DNA of 64,000 nt, taken from contig CAVPTA010000006.1 of assembly GCA_963708645.1 (NCBI GenBank), forward strand, positions 186,001-250,000, given 5' to 3'. How positions within the stretch are numbered: position 1 is the stretch's first letter; every line of letters starts with the position of its first letter. Positions 51,470-61,300 of the stretch are shown here, piece after piece. The stretch comes from RYN-133 sp963708645 (lineage in GTDB: Bacteria; Actinomycetota; Actinomycetes; Mycobacteriales; Jatrophihabitantaceae). The position numbers were made by a program, and so were the translations under genes. The notes below the pieces were generated by a model that saw only the letters and a program-made list of their open reading frames with translations, had not been told where the DNA came from and searched no databases.

Positions 51470-52450
51470 ATGACCGTTCGGCTCACGCAGTACGCCCACG
51501 GCGGCGGATGTGCATGCAAGATCCCACCGGGGGAGTTGGAGCAAGTTGTCGCAGGTCTCGGCGGCAACGATGATTCGGCACTGCTCGTCGGACTCGACTC
51601 CGGCGACGACGCGGCCGTCGTCGCGCTCGGACCTGACACAGCAGTGATCAGCACGGCCGACTTCTTCACGCCCGTGGTCGACGACGCCTACGACTGGGGA
51701 CGCATCGCGGCCGCGAACGCCTTGTCGGACGTGTACGCCATGGGCGGACGACCGGTCGTTGCGATCAACCTCGTCGGCTGGCCGCGCGACGTGTTGCCGC
51801 TCGAACTGCTCACCGAAGTCCTGCGTGGCGGTCGGGACGTTGCGAGTTTGGCCGGTTGCCCGGTCGGTGGCGGCCACAGCATCGACGACCCCGAGCCGAA
51901 GTACGGGATGGCGGTGACCGGAGTGGCTGACCCGCGCCGCTTGCTGCGCAACGACGCGGCGCAAGCAGGGTTGCCACTGACATTGACGAAGCCGCTCGGC
52001 GTCGGCGTTCTGAACAATCGGCACAAGGCGACCGGTGAGGTTTTCGCGCAAGCCGTCGAGACGATGGCCGCGCTCAACGCCGATGCCGCCGCCGCCGCGC
52101 TGGCCGCGGGTGCTAAGGCCGCCACCGATATCACCGGATTCGGTTTGCTCGGACATCTCTACAAACTCGTCCGGGCCTCGGGCGTGTCGGCCGTGATCGA
52201 CGCCGCCGCTGTTCCGTACCTCGACGGCGTGCGCGAGTCACTGGCGCAGGGTTATGTCAGCGGCGGCACGCGGCGCAACCTCGAATGGGTGCGTCCCGCA
52301 CTCGACGCCGGCGTCGAGGAGGACGAGTTGTTGCTGCTCGCCGACGCCCAGACGAGCGGCGGGCTGCTCGTCGCAGGTGAGCTTCCCGGCGCGCCGGTGA
52401 TCGGCGAACTGGTGCCCTCCGACGGCCTGTCGATGATCACGATCCGCTGA
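51470..52450 (+). CDS. selD: Selenophosphate synthetase SelD
   Basis: 326 residues. Makes selenophosphate, the selenium donor for SelA. The N-terminal active-site loop is HGGGCACKIPP, with Cys14 (the Sec/Cys position), Cys16 and Lys17. STADFFTPVVDD, NALSDVYAMGG and GGHSIDDPEPKYG are the metal and ATP-binding blocks. It therefore does not itself need selenocysteine. It has no ribosome binding site, and a TACCGT 6 bases upstream suggests a leaderless message. Divergent from tRNA-Sec/selA/selB. Confidence 0.93.
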   Translation: MTVRLTQYAHGGGCACKIPPGELEQVVAGLGGNDDSALLVGLDSGDDAAVVALGPDTAVISTADFFTPVVDDAYDWGRIAAANALSDVYAMGGRPVVAINLVGWPRDVLPLELLTEVLRGGRDVASLAGCPVGGGHSIDDPEPKYGMAVTGVADPRRLLRNDAAQAGLPLTLTKPLGVGVLNNRHKATGEVFAQAVETMAALNADAAAAALAAGAKAATDITGFGLLGHLYKLVRASGVSAVIDAAAVPYLDGVRESLAQGYVSGGTRRNLEWVRPALDAGVEEDELLLLADAQTSGGLLVAGELPGAPVIGELVPSDGLSMITIR

Positions 52451-52470
52451 TAGCGGGCACACTCACCGCC

Positions 52471-53172
52471 ATGAATCCCGGTTGGTACCCCGACCCGTAC
52501 TCGGCCGGCGGGCTGAGGTGGTGGGACGGCACGACGTGGACCGCATTCACCGCGCCGATGGCCATGCCACCCGGTGGTGTCTACGGCGCCGATCCGCACG
52601 AGGATCTTGCCGCCGAGCAACGCGCTGCACGTCGGGCGATGGTCACGGTCGTCCTGGCCGCGTTGCTGAGTTCGGGCGCCGCAGTGGTGTTCGCGTTCGC
52701 TCACTCGGTACGGACCAGCCACATCAGCGCCGCGGTGGCGGTCCTGGTGTTCTTGATCAGCCTCGCGACGCTCGGTCTGCTGGTGTTCTTCATGGTGTGG
52801 CTGCACCGCGCCGCCAGTCTGGCGCGCAAAGCCGGGCAGTTCGCTCGCCGCGATCCGGTATGGGCGATCCTCGGCTTCTTGATCCCGGTGGTGAACTTCT
52901 GGTTCCCGTACCAAGTGGCGCGTGACTCGTTGCCGTTCAACGACCCGCGGCGCCGCCTCGTGGCGCGATGGTGGACCTGGTACTTGATCTCGGAGGGCCT
53001 CGGTGCCGCAGCCGAGGAGATCGACAGGACCTCGCGACCTGTGGAAATTGTTGCTGTGGGCATCGCTGTTGCGACCTACGGACTGTCGGCCTGGTACGCG
53101 CGACGGATGATCGCCGCGATCGGTGAGGCGCACTCAGACCTTGTGCACGAGTTGAGCCTCACTCGAACGTGA
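52471..53172 (+). CDS. DUF2510/DUF4328 membrane protein
   Basis: 233 residues. The N-terminal GWYPDPYSAGGLRWWDGTTW is a DUF2510 motif that often precedes membrane domains. Four or five membrane helices follow: AMVTVVLAALLSSGAAVVFAF, AVAVLVFLISLATLGLLVFF, and the DUF4328 block FARRDPVWAILGFLIPVVNFWFPYQ. It lies 20 bases downstream of selD and may be read from the same transcript, but its function is unknown. The 3' end overlaps the convergent alcohol dehydrogenase gene by 14 bases. Confidence 0.83.
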   Translation: MNPGWYPDPYSAGGLRWWDGTTWTAFTAPMAMPPGGVYGADPHEDLAAEQRAARRAMVTVVLAALLSSGAAVVFAFAHSVRTSHISAAVAVLVFLISLATLGLLVFFMVWLHRAASLARKAGQFARRDPVWAILGFLIPVVNFWFPYQVARDSLPFNDPRRRLVARWWTWYLISEGLGAAAEEIDRTSRPVEIVAVGIAVATYGLSAWYARRMIAAIGEAHSDLVHELSLTRT

Positions 53173-54187
53173 TCACCGTCGTCCCCGGCGCGCTGCCCGA
53201 CGACATAGCGACGAGCGCATTCGGTGCCTCGTCGAGGGTGATCGTGCGGGTGACCAATCGTGTCGGGTCGAGCCGACCGACGACGATCTCGCCGAGCATC
53301 GCCGGATAGTCGCGCGCGGCCATGCCATGGCTGCCGACGATCTCGAGTTCACGTGCGAGCACAGTGCCCATGTCGACGGGCGGATTCGCGTCGTCCGCCA
53401 CGAGCAACCCGACCTGGACGTGCCGACCGCGACGTCGTAATCCGGCGAGTGAGTCGGCGAATGTGCTTGCGCGGCCGAGGGCGTCGATGCCCACGTGGAC
53501 ACCGCCGCCGGACAGCGCCCGGATCGCATCGGCCGATGGGGGCGACACAACATGTGTCGCGCCGACGGCCCGGGCGAGGTCGAGCGCTGCCGCGCTGACA
53601 TCGACCGCGATCACTCGGGCGCCGTGCGCGGCCGCGATCATCACCGCTGCCAGCCCGACACCACCGCACCCGTGCACGGCGACCCAGTCGCCTCGCGCGA
53701 CCCGTCCCTGCATCACAACCGCCCGATAGGCCGTCGCGAACCGGCAGCCGAGCCCGGCGGCAGTCACGAAATCGATCTCGTCCGCCAACGGCACAACGTT
53801 GAAATCGGCATGCCGCACTGTCACGAAGTCGGCGAACGATCCATCGTGCGTGAAGCCGGGCTGCGTCTGGTTCGGACAAACCTGCGCATCGCCGGCACGG
53901 CACTGCTCGCACGTCCCGCAGCCGCATACGAACGGGACTGTGACGCGAGCGCCAACCGTGACGTTGCGAACGTCTGCACCGACCTCGGCAACGACACCGG
54001 CGAACTCATGGCCCGGGACGTGCGGCAGCGAGATGTCGGCGTCGTGACCCTGCCAGCCGTGCCAGTCGCTGCGGCACACCCCGCTCGCCTCGACGCGGAT
54101 GAGTGCTCCGTCGGGCGCACACTCCGGACGATCGACATCGCGAACCTCGGGCCGCACGCCGAACTGGTCAATTACCACCGCGCGCAT
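53159..54187 (-). CDS. Zinc-dependent alcohol dehydrogenase family protein
   Basis: 342 residues. Catalytic zinc ligands are Cys in GVCRSDWHGW and His-Glu in PGHEFAG; the structural zinc Cys set is CGCGTCEQCRAGDAQVC. The coenzyme motif is GCGGVGLAAVMIAAAHGARVIAVD. A medium-chain dehydrogenase of unknown substrate, different in sequence from the one at 914-2093. Transcribed toward the DUF4328 gene; its start is 132 bases from the selenium genes' nearest neighbour with no link to selenium evident. Confidence 0.88.
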   Translation of the reverse strand: MRAVVIDQFGVRPEVRDVDRPECAPDGALIRVEASGVCRSDWHGWQGHDADISLPHVPGHEFAGVVAEVGADVRNVTVGARVTVPFVCGCGTCEQCRAGDAQVCPNQTQPGFTHDGSFADFVTVRHADFNVVPLADEIDFVTAAGLGCRFATAYRAVVMQGRVARGDWVAVHGCGGVGLAAVMIAAAHGARVIAVDVSAAALDLARAVGATHVVSPPSADAIRALSGGGVHVGIDALGRASTFADSLAGLRRRGRHVQVGLLVADDANPPVDMGTVLARELEIVGSHGMAARDYPAMLGEIVVGRLDPTRLVTRTITLDEAPNALVAMSSGSAPGTTVITFE

Positions 54188-54193
54188 GGCTGA

Positions 54194-54724
54194 TCAGTCG
54201 CCGACGACGCCGTCGATGCGCTCACGGATGAAGTCGGCGTGGCCGTTGTGTCGCGCGTACTCCTCGATCATGTGCAGGTAGATCCAGCGCAGATCCATGT
54301 TTGCCTTCAGGCGAGGATGGACGAAGGCCTCGTCGAGGCTGTGGCCGGACGCGACCGTATCGGCGGCATCGCACTCGGCCAGGTAGGCCGCGTAGTCATG
54401 TTCGGCGTCGGCGTCGGCGACATTCTCGAAGTCGCCGTCGGGCTGCTCGTCGGTGTAGTAGAGCGGATCCGCGTCCTGGTCGGCGAAGCGCCGGCGGAAC
54501 CACGTGCGCTCGACCTCGGTCATATGCCGCACAAGTCCGAGCAGCGTGAGGATCGACGGTGGCACCGACGCCTGTTTGAGCTGGTCGGCGTCCAGACCAG
54601 CGCATTTCTGCAGCAACGTCGTGCGATGGAAGCGCAGCCACGCCTCGAGCGCTGTGCGCTCGTCGGCGACGTTCGGGGGATCGGGACGTTCGGCAGCGGG
54701 AGCAGTCCAGGTCATGACACTCAT
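54194..54724 (-). CDS. DinB family protein
   Basis: 176 residues. ALEAWLRFHRTTLLQKCAGLDADQLKQ, LLGLVRHMTEVERTWFRRR and IYLHMIEEYARHNGHADFIRERIDG are the helical metal-binding blocks of the DUF664/DinB group. A second DinB gene, at 36239, differs in sequence. Start ATG 54724 (MSVMTW) is used; ATG 54715 is possible. Divergent from the NUDIX gene, 27 bases apart. Confidence 0.86.
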   Translation of the reverse strand: MSVMTWTAPAAERPDPPNVADERTALEAWLRFHRTTLLQKCAGLDADQLKQASVPPSILTLLGLVRHMTEVERTWFRRRFADQDADPLYYTDEQPDGDFENVADADAEHDYAAYLAECDAADTVASGHSLDEAFVHPRLKANMDLRWIYLHMIEEYARHNGHADFIRERIDGVVGD

Positions 54725-54751
54725 TCTGGTCGCGGGTGCGACAGTGTTTAC

Positions 54752-55228
54752 GTGGCAGCCACACGGACCAGCGCCGGTCTCGTCCTGTATCGGCGCGAGC
54801 CGCGGCTGCAGGTGCTGCTCGGCCACATGGGCGGTCCGTTCTGGGCACGTAGGGACGACGGCGCGTGGTCGATCCCGAAGGGTGAGTACGGCGCGGACGA
54901 GGATGCATTCGCGGCCGCGAAGCGCGAGTTCGCAGAAGAACTCGGATCGACGCCGCCCACCAGCGGGTACGTCGAACTCGGCGACGTACGCCAGTCCAAC
55001 GGCAAGGTCGTGACCGCGTGGGCCGTCGAGGGCGATCTGGATGCCGACACAATCGTCAGCAACACCTTCGAGGTGGAGTGGCCGCCGCGGTCGGGGCGCC
55101 GGCAGTCGTTCCCCGAGATCGATCGAGCAGCGTGGTTCGACATCGACGCGGCTCGTCCCAAACTTGTGAAGGGCCAGAGCGAGTTGCTCGACCGACTCGC
55201 GGCGACACTGTCGAGTGGTGAACGCTAG
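54752..55228 (+). CDS. NUDIX hydrolase
   Basis: 158 residues from a GTG at 54752. The Nudix box matches exactly: G-x5-E-x7-REFAEELG within GEYGADEDAFAAAKREF and the following residues. SAGLVLYRREPRLQVLLGHMGGPFW precedes it and PEIDRAAWFD follows. This group resembles the predicted NTP or Ap4A-like pyrophosphohydrolases found in actinomycetes; the substrate is unknown. It is followed 10 bases later by the P450 gene, so they may share a transcript. Confidence 0.88.
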   Translation: MAATRTSAGLVLYRREPRLQVLLGHMGGPFWARRDDGAWSIPKGEYGADEDAFAAAKREFAEELGSTPPTSGYVELGDVRQSNGKVVTAWAVEGDLDADTIVSNTFEVEWPPRSGRRQSFPEIDRAAWFDIDAARPKLVKGQSELLDRLAATLSSGER

Positions 55229-55238
55229 CGTGCAACGT

Positions 55239-56588
55239 ATGACGGTTCGCAAAGGTGACACCGTGCGTGACAAGACGCGCAACTCTGTCCGGCAGGTGAC
55301 ACGGTGGGGCCTCGGTCATGTCCTGCCGCGCACCGTGATGCGCTTGGCCGGCCGACGCGGCGACTTGCAGGGGCAACTGGTCAGCGTGCCCCGCGGCGGC
55401 GACCCGTTCCCGGTGCTCGAACGCATCCGGGCGCAAGGACCGCTCTACCGCAGCAAATTCGCCTACGTCACGACGTCTCTGCCCGTCGTGCGCGAAGTGT
55501 TGTCGAGCAACGACTTCCGCACCGGTTTCGAACCGGGCGACCTCAGCGGGCCGATCGGACGTGCCTTCGCGTGGGCGGCCGAGAGCGATGCGCTCGGCCC
55601 GCTCGTCCCGCCCTCGCTGCTTGTCACCGAACCGCCCGACCACACCCGCTATCGCAAACTGGTCACGCGGGTGTTCAGCGTCCGTGCGGTCGAGAACCTG
55701 CGCAGCCGGACCGAGCAGATCGCAGCCGAGCTCCTCGACGGGCTGGCCGGTTCGGATCCCGTCGACCTCGTCGAGGCGTATTGCACGTTGCTGCCCGTGA
55801 CGGTGATCGCCGAGATCCTCGGCGTGCCGGCCAGCGAGCGAGCTCGCGTTCTGGGCTTCGGCGCGGCGGCTGCCCCGAGCCTCGATCTCGGCCTCACATG
55901 GCGACAGTTCCGCACTGTCGAAGCTGCCTTGTCGGAGTTCGACGCGTGGCTCGGCGGCCACCTCGACACGCTGCGCGAACATCCCGGCGAGGACCTGCTC
56001 AGTCAGCTCGTCGCGGTGCGCGACGACGGCGTCGGCCTCGACGAGCGTGAGCTGAAGGCGACGGCCGGGCTCGTTCTCGCGGCGGGATTCGAGACGACGG
56101 TCAACCTGCTCGGTAACGGCATCGCGCTGTTCGACGCGAATCGCGACCAGCTCGAACTGCTGCGCAGCCAGCCCGAGCTGTGGCCCAATGCGATCGACGA
56201 GATCCTGCGGCTCGATCCGCCCGTCCTGCTGACCGGACGCACAGCCCGGCGCGACACGACGGTCTCGGGCACACCGATCAGGCAGGGCACGCTCGTGACG
56301 ACGGCGCTCGCCGCGGCCAACCGTGATCCTGAGGTCTTCACCGACCCGGCTCGCTTCGACGTCACCCGCGCGAACGCGAAGGACCACGTTGCGTTCTCGG
56401 CGGGGCGGCACTTCTGCCTCGGCGCGGCGCTCGCCCGCATGGAGGGCGACGTCGGCCTGCGCCTGCTGTTCGAGCGCTACCCCGACCTGCGCACGCTGCC
56501 CGGCGCACAACGGCGCACAACGCGCATCCTGCGTGGCTACTCGACACTGCCGGTGCGTCTCGGCGCCCCGGCGATGAACCCGGTCTGA
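55239..56588 (+). CDS. Cytochrome P450
   Basis: 449 residues. The I-helix oxygen-binding motif is LAAGFETTVNL (about residue 282-290), the ExxR motif is EILR, and the heme Cys is in FSAGRHFCLGAALAR. It resembles mycobacterial CYP families in length. No redox partner (ferredoxin or reductase) is adjacent, so it probably uses general ones. ATG 55239 is used; GTG 55263 is an alternative. The substrate is unknown. The next gene is convergent. Confidence 0.92.
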   Translation: MTVRKGDTVRDKTRNSVRQVTRWGLGHVLPRTVMRLAGRRGDLQGQLVSVPRGGDPFPVLERIRAQGPLYRSKFAYVTTSLPVVREVLSSNDFRTGFEPGDLSGPIGRAFAWAAESDALGPLVPPSLLVTEPPDHTRYRKLVTRVFSVRAVENLRSRTEQIAAELLDGLAGSDPVDLVEAYCTLLPVTVIAEILGVPASERARVLGFGAAAAPSLDLGLTWRQFRTVEAALSEFDAWLGGHLDTLREHPGEDLLSQLVAVRDDGVGLDERELKATAGLVLAAGFETTVNLLGNGIALFDANRDQLELLRSQPELWPNAIDEILRLDPPVLLTGRTARRDTTVSGTPIRQGTLVTTALAAANRDPEVFTDPARFDVTRANAKDHVAFSAGRHFCLGAALARMEGDVGLRLLFERYPDLRTLPGAQRRTTRILRGYSTLPVRLGAPAMNPV

Positions 56589-56595
56589 CGCAGCG

Positions 56596-57540
56596 TCAGC
56601 GGGCGTCGAGACGCTCGCGTTGCGGGACGACGGTGTACTTCGGGTCGTGGGCCGACGCCTGACCGGCTTCGAAGATCGCGAAGCGGGTGCAGGCCGACCC
56701 GGCCAGCAGCGCCTTGCCCGACAGCGCCGACAGCCACCGGCTGCGCCGGCCGAGCACGGCGCCGGCCGCTCCAGCGATCGTGAGCGCCCGGCTGGCGCGC
56801 AGCAAGGTACCGGGTCGTCCGGTGTGCAGGGTTTCGGCGGGCAGACCCATCGACTGCTCCATGCGTGCCTCGGCCACGAGTTCGACGGCCGCGCCGCCGA
56901 GTGCGAACCGGCGAGCCGGCCCGGCGTCGGCAGTCGAGGCGAACACCAAGCCGAGTCCGCCCGCAGCGCACGCCGCCGAGCCGACGAATACGAACGGCAG
57001 CTCGCGCCGCGCCGAGTTCCATGCCGGTGTCGCCGTGTGCGCGAGCAGCACGGCCGTGTACGACGCGACTGCGGGCGCCGTCGCAGCTGCACCCAGCCCG
57101 GCGACCCGGACGAACGGGCGCAGCAACCGGCGCACGAATCGCGGCAGCAACGGCAGTTCGGCCACACCGGCGAGACCGGCTGCCGGACCGTAGAGCGAGA
57201 GGATCCACGTCCCGACCGACATCGGCGAGGTCGGTTTCGCCACGCGCAGCATGTTGACGAAGCGCGCAGGCTTACCGAGGTCGTGCACCAGCGCGGCGAA
57301 GCTCGCCGTGATCGCGACCAGCGCGCCGATGCGTCCGGTGCGCCGCAGCGACCCGCGTCCGGTCAGATCGGCGCCGGCGCCGAGCAACGACGACCCGGCA
57401 GCGAGGCCACCGAGGAAGAGGTAGGCCGGGATGTCATTCGCCCACGGCGACGCCTTGACCACCGGACGTCCGTAATACGACGTGAACGTCGCATCTGGAA
57501 CAACCGGTGCACCGTCCGACGATCGGCCCCGCTTCGGCAT
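56596..57540 (-). CDS. NrfD-type membrane subunit of formate dehydrogenase
   Basis: 314 residues with about eight membrane helices. NDIPAYLFLGGLAAGSSLLGAG is the NrfD/PsrC N-terminal helix with the conserved GGLAAGS pattern, and GVAELPLLPRFVRRLLRPFV and SYTAVLLAHTATPAWN are later blocks. NrfD subunits pass electrons to the quinone pool without heme. The ATG at 57540 directly follows the Fe-S subunit stop, so the operon is fdhA, Fe-S subunit, nrfD. It ends next to the P450 gene (convergent). Confidence 0.88.
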   Translation of the reverse strand: MPKRGRSSDGAPVVPDATFTSYYGRPVVKASPWANDIPAYLFLGGLAAGSSLLGAGADLTGRGSLRRTGRIGALVAITASFAALVHDLGKPARFVNMLRVAKPTSPMSVGTWILSLYGPAAGLAGVAELPLLPRFVRRLLRPFVRVAGLGAAATAPAVASYTAVLLAHTATPAWNSARRELPFVFVGSAACAAGGLGLVFASTADAGPARRFALGGAAVELVAEARMEQSMGLPAETLHTGRPGTLLRASRALTIAGAAGAVLGRRSRWLSALSGKALLAGSACTRFAIFEAGQASAHDPKYTVVPQRERLDAR

Positions 57541-58380
57541 CTAACGCCGCCTGCCCGCGAACGCCGACACCGCGCCGGCAACGAACGTCAGCGCCGCGAG
57601 ACCTGCGGTGGTCCACATCTGCTTCATGTCGCGAGTCGGGACGACCGGATCGGGCGGCAGCCCGTAGGTCTCCGGCTCGTCGAGCAACAAGAACATCGCG
57701 CCGGTGCCGCCGACCCCGTCGTCGGGGTCGTGGCCGTACAGCTGCGCCTCGGCGACGCCCTGCTCGTGCAACGTCGAGACGCGGGCGGCCGCGCGGGCGC
57801 GCAGTTCGTCGAGGTCGCCGTACTGGATCGACTCGGTCGGGCACGCCTGCGCGCACGCCGGCATGTGTCCCGCGTCGAGCCGGTCGTAACACAGCGTGCA
57901 CTTCTGCGCGATGCCCACGTTCTTCGTCCCGGCGTCGCCGCTGCGTCGTTCGATCACGCCGAACGGGCACGCCGGCACGCAGTATCCGCACCCGTTGCAG
58001 ATGTCGTCCTGCACGACGACCGTCCCGAACTCGGTGCGGAACAGCGATCCGGTCGGGCACACATCGAGGCAGCCGGCGTGCGTGCAGTGCTTGCACACGT
58101 CGGACGACATGAGCCATTTCATGTCGCCCGCGGGCGAAGCCTTTTCGATGAACGCAACGTGCCGCCAGGTGGATGCGCCGAGCGCACCGGTGTTGTCATA
58201 GGACGACCCGAGCAGGTTGAAGCCGTCGTCGGGGACGCCGTTCCACTCCTTGCAGGCAACCTCGCACGCCTTGCAGCCGATGCACACCGACGTGTCGGTG
58301 AAGAACCCTTTGCGCGGCGGGGCGTCCTGCCATCCGGCGTCGGCTGCGACGTGCGGGTCAGGTCCGCTGAGTTGAGTCAC
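57541..58380 (-). CDS. Iron-sulfur subunit of formate dehydrogenase (four 4Fe-4S clusters)
   Basis: 279 residues from a GTG at 58380. Four ferredoxin-type Cys sets: CIGCKACEVAC (33-43), CKHCTHAGCLDVC, CNGCGYCVPAC, and CTLCYDR with CAQAC. One C-terminal membrane helix (TTAGLAALTFVAGAVSAFAG). It wires the catalytic subunit to NrfD. The start lies 1 base after the fdhA stop, which supports the GTG. No twin-arginine signal is visible on this subunit. Confidence 0.9.
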   Translation of the reverse strand: MTQLSGPDPHVAADAGWQDAPPRKGFFTDTSVCIGCKACEVACKEWNGVPDDGFNLLGSSYDNTGALGASTWRHVAFIEKASPAGDMKWLMSSDVCKHCTHAGCLDVCPTGSLFRTEFGTVVVQDDICNGCGYCVPACPFGVIERRSGDAGTKNVGIAQKCTLCYDRLDAGHMPACAQACPTESIQYGDLDELRARAAARVSTLHEQGVAEAQLYGHDPDDGVGGTGAMFLLLDEPETYGLPPDPVVPTRDMKQMWTTAGLAALTFVAGAVSAFAGRRR

Positions 58381-58381
58381 G

Positions 58382-61300
58382 TCAGTCCTCTGTCCGCTTT
58401 CGGTTACCGGTGTCGACGGTGATGTTCGCGCGGCTTCGATATTCCTCGACGAAGCGAAGCAGCGCGGGACCGGTCGGCCGGCGGCCCGGCTGGATGTCGC
58501 ACGACGCAACCTTCGACTCCTGGATGTGGACGTTCGGATCGAGCGTCACACCGAACAGGTCATTGGCCGAATCGCCTGCCACCAAGGCCGATCCGCCCAC
58601 GCCCCAGTGATATGGCAGCCCGACCTGATGGACCGTGCGACCCGCGACCTGCAACGGCTTCATCCGCTCGGTCACGAGAACGCGCGCCTCGATCGCGGTG
58701 CGTGCTGTGACGATCGTGGCCCAGCCCAGATTCTCGAGCCCACGTTCGCGCGCCAGTTGCGGCGACACCTCACAGAAGAACTCCGGTTGCAGCTCGGACA
58801 GGAACGGCAGCCAGCGGCTCATGCCGCCCGCGGTGTGGTGCTCGGTGAGGCGATAGGTCGTGAACACGTATGGAAACACCTGGGAGTTCGCCTCGGGGGG
58901 CGACGGATTCTGCAGGTTGTCCTTACGCGGGAACACCTCGCGGGTCGGGTTGGCCTGCTGCCGGTAGAGCGGGTTGCGCACCGGCGACTCGGACGGTTCG
59001 TAGTGCGCGGGCATCGGCCCGTCCAGAAGCCCGGCCGGTGCGAACAGCCAGCCCTTGCCGTCGGCCTGCATGATGAACGGATCATCGCCCGCGAGCGCCT
59101 CGATCCCGCCGGCATCAGGGGGAGGGCGGTACGACGGCGACTTGGTGGGCTCGAAGTCCGGGATGTCGTGCCCGGTCCATTTCTGTTCCGCCTCGTCCCA
59201 CCAGACGTAGGCCTTGCGTTCGCTCCACGGCTTGCCGTCGGGGTCGGCGGACGCGCGGTTGTAGAGGATGCGCCGGTTCGCCGGCCACGCCCAACCCCAC
59301 TCGGGCGCGACCCATGACTGCTCGCGGCCGGGCTTACGCCGCGCGGATTGGTTGATGCCGTCGGCGTACACGCCGGTGTAGATCCAGCAGCCGCCACTGG
59401 TCGAGCCGTCGTCAGCCATATCGAGATAGGTCGACAGCGTCTGCCCGGCCTTCTCACCCGTCAGGTGGAAGCCGTTGATTTCTTTGAGCACCGATTCCGC
59501 GACGATCTCGCCGTCGTCGGTGACGGGGTAGTCCCAGGTCAGGTCGAGCAGGGGCCGGTCGCGCGTGTCGGTCGAGTCAGCGAGGCGCTCGCGCAATTTC
59601 TTGCCGAGCAGGAAGAAGAACTGCAGATCGCTCTGGCATTCGCCCGGCGGCTCGACGGCCTTGTGGTGCCATTGCAGCATCCGCTGGGTCTGGGTGAACG
59701 AGCCGTCCTTCTCGGCGTGGGAGGCGGCCGGAAAGAAGAAGACCTCCGTCGCGATGTCGGCGGTACGCAGCTCGCCCGTTTCGATCTCCGGGCCGTCCTT
59801 CCAGAACGTGGCCGACTCGATCATGTTGAGGTCGCGCACTACCAACCACTTGAGGTGTGCCATGCCGAGCCGCTGCATCTTGCCGTGGGCCGATCCGACG
59901 GCCGGGTTCTGGCCCAGCAGGAAGTACCCCTCGACTTCGTCCTCGAGCATCTTCATGACGGTCGCGTACGTGCCGTGATCGCCAGTGAGGCGAGGCAGGT
60001 AGCCGAAGGCGTACTCGTTGTCGGCGGTCGCGGCGTCACCCCAGTACGACTTCAGCAGGCTGACGGTGAACTTGCGCGCGTCGGCCCAGAAGCCCTTCTG
60101 CGACGGACTGGTTATCGTCGCGACGTAGTCATCCAGCGAGTCGTGCTCGCCGGCCTTGGGCATCGGCAGGTAACCGGGCAGCAGGTTGAACAGGGTCGGG
60201 ATGTCGGTCGAGCCCTGGATGCTCGCGTGCCCGCGCAGCGCCAGGATGCCTCCGCCCGGACGTCCCATGTTGCCGAGCAGCAGCTGGATGATCGCCGATC
60301 CGCGGATGTACTGGACGCCGACCGAGTGATGCGTCCAGCCCACCGAATACACCCATGCGGTCGTGCGTTCGCGTCCACTGTTCGCGGTGACCGCCTCGCA
60401 CACCTGCTCGAACGCCTCGGCCGGGACGCCGCACGTCTCGGCCACCATCTGCGGGGTGTAGCGCGCGTAGTGCCGCTTGAGCACCTGGAAAACGCACCGG
60501 GGATGCTGCAGCGTCTCATCGCGCTGCACGTCGGAGGCGTGCAAAGACGCCCCGTGCCCGCCCATTTCGTGACCGGCACCGCGCGATTGACGCGACTCGT
60601 CGTGCTCGCCCTGGCTGGCGTCGGACGGTTCGCGTTGACCGCCCGCGGCGGGTTCTTCGACACCTTCGTACTGCCAACTGGACGTGTCGTACGTGCCGTT
60701 CTCCGGGTCGTACCCGGAGAACACCCCGTCGAGTTCCTCGGTGTCCTGGAAGTCGGCACGCAGGATCGTCGCGGCGTTGGTGAAGTTGACGACGTACTCG
60801 CGGAAGAATTTCTCGTTCTCGAGGATGTAGTTGACGATGCCGCCGAGGAACGCGATGTCACTGCCCGCGCGCAGTGGAACGTGCATGTCAGCGACCGCTG
60901 ACGTGCGCGTGAAGCGCGGGTCGATATGGATCACCTTCGCGCCGCGGGCCTTTGCCTCCATCACCCACTGGAACCCGACCGGGTGGCACTCGGCCATGTT
61001 CGAGCCTTGGATGACGATGCAGTCGGAGTTCTGCAGATCCTGGGTGAAGGTGGTGGCCCCGCCACGACCGAAAGAAGTCCCCAAACTGGGAACGGTGGCG
61101 CTGTGTCAAATACGCGCCTGGTTCTCGATCTGGATCGCGCCGAGCGCAGTGAACAGTTTCTTGATCAGGTAGTTCTCTTCGTTGTCGAGAGTCGCCCCGC
61201 CGAGCGCGGCGATGCCCTGCGTGCGGCGCAGGAAACGGCCTTGCTCGTCCTTGTCCTCCCAGTGGTTGCGACGCGCCTCGATAATGCGGTCGACGACCAT

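Noticed and set aside
59348..60901. 517-residue plus-strand frame opposite fdhA
   Set aside because: Same reason: antisense to the conserved Mo-cofactor domain, no recognisable motif.
58382..61084. Formate dehydrogenase as a truncated or split pseudogene at the internal TGA
   Set aside because: The TGA lies exactly at the family Sec position, a SECIS-like hairpin follows, and selA, selB, tRNA-Sec and selD are nearby.
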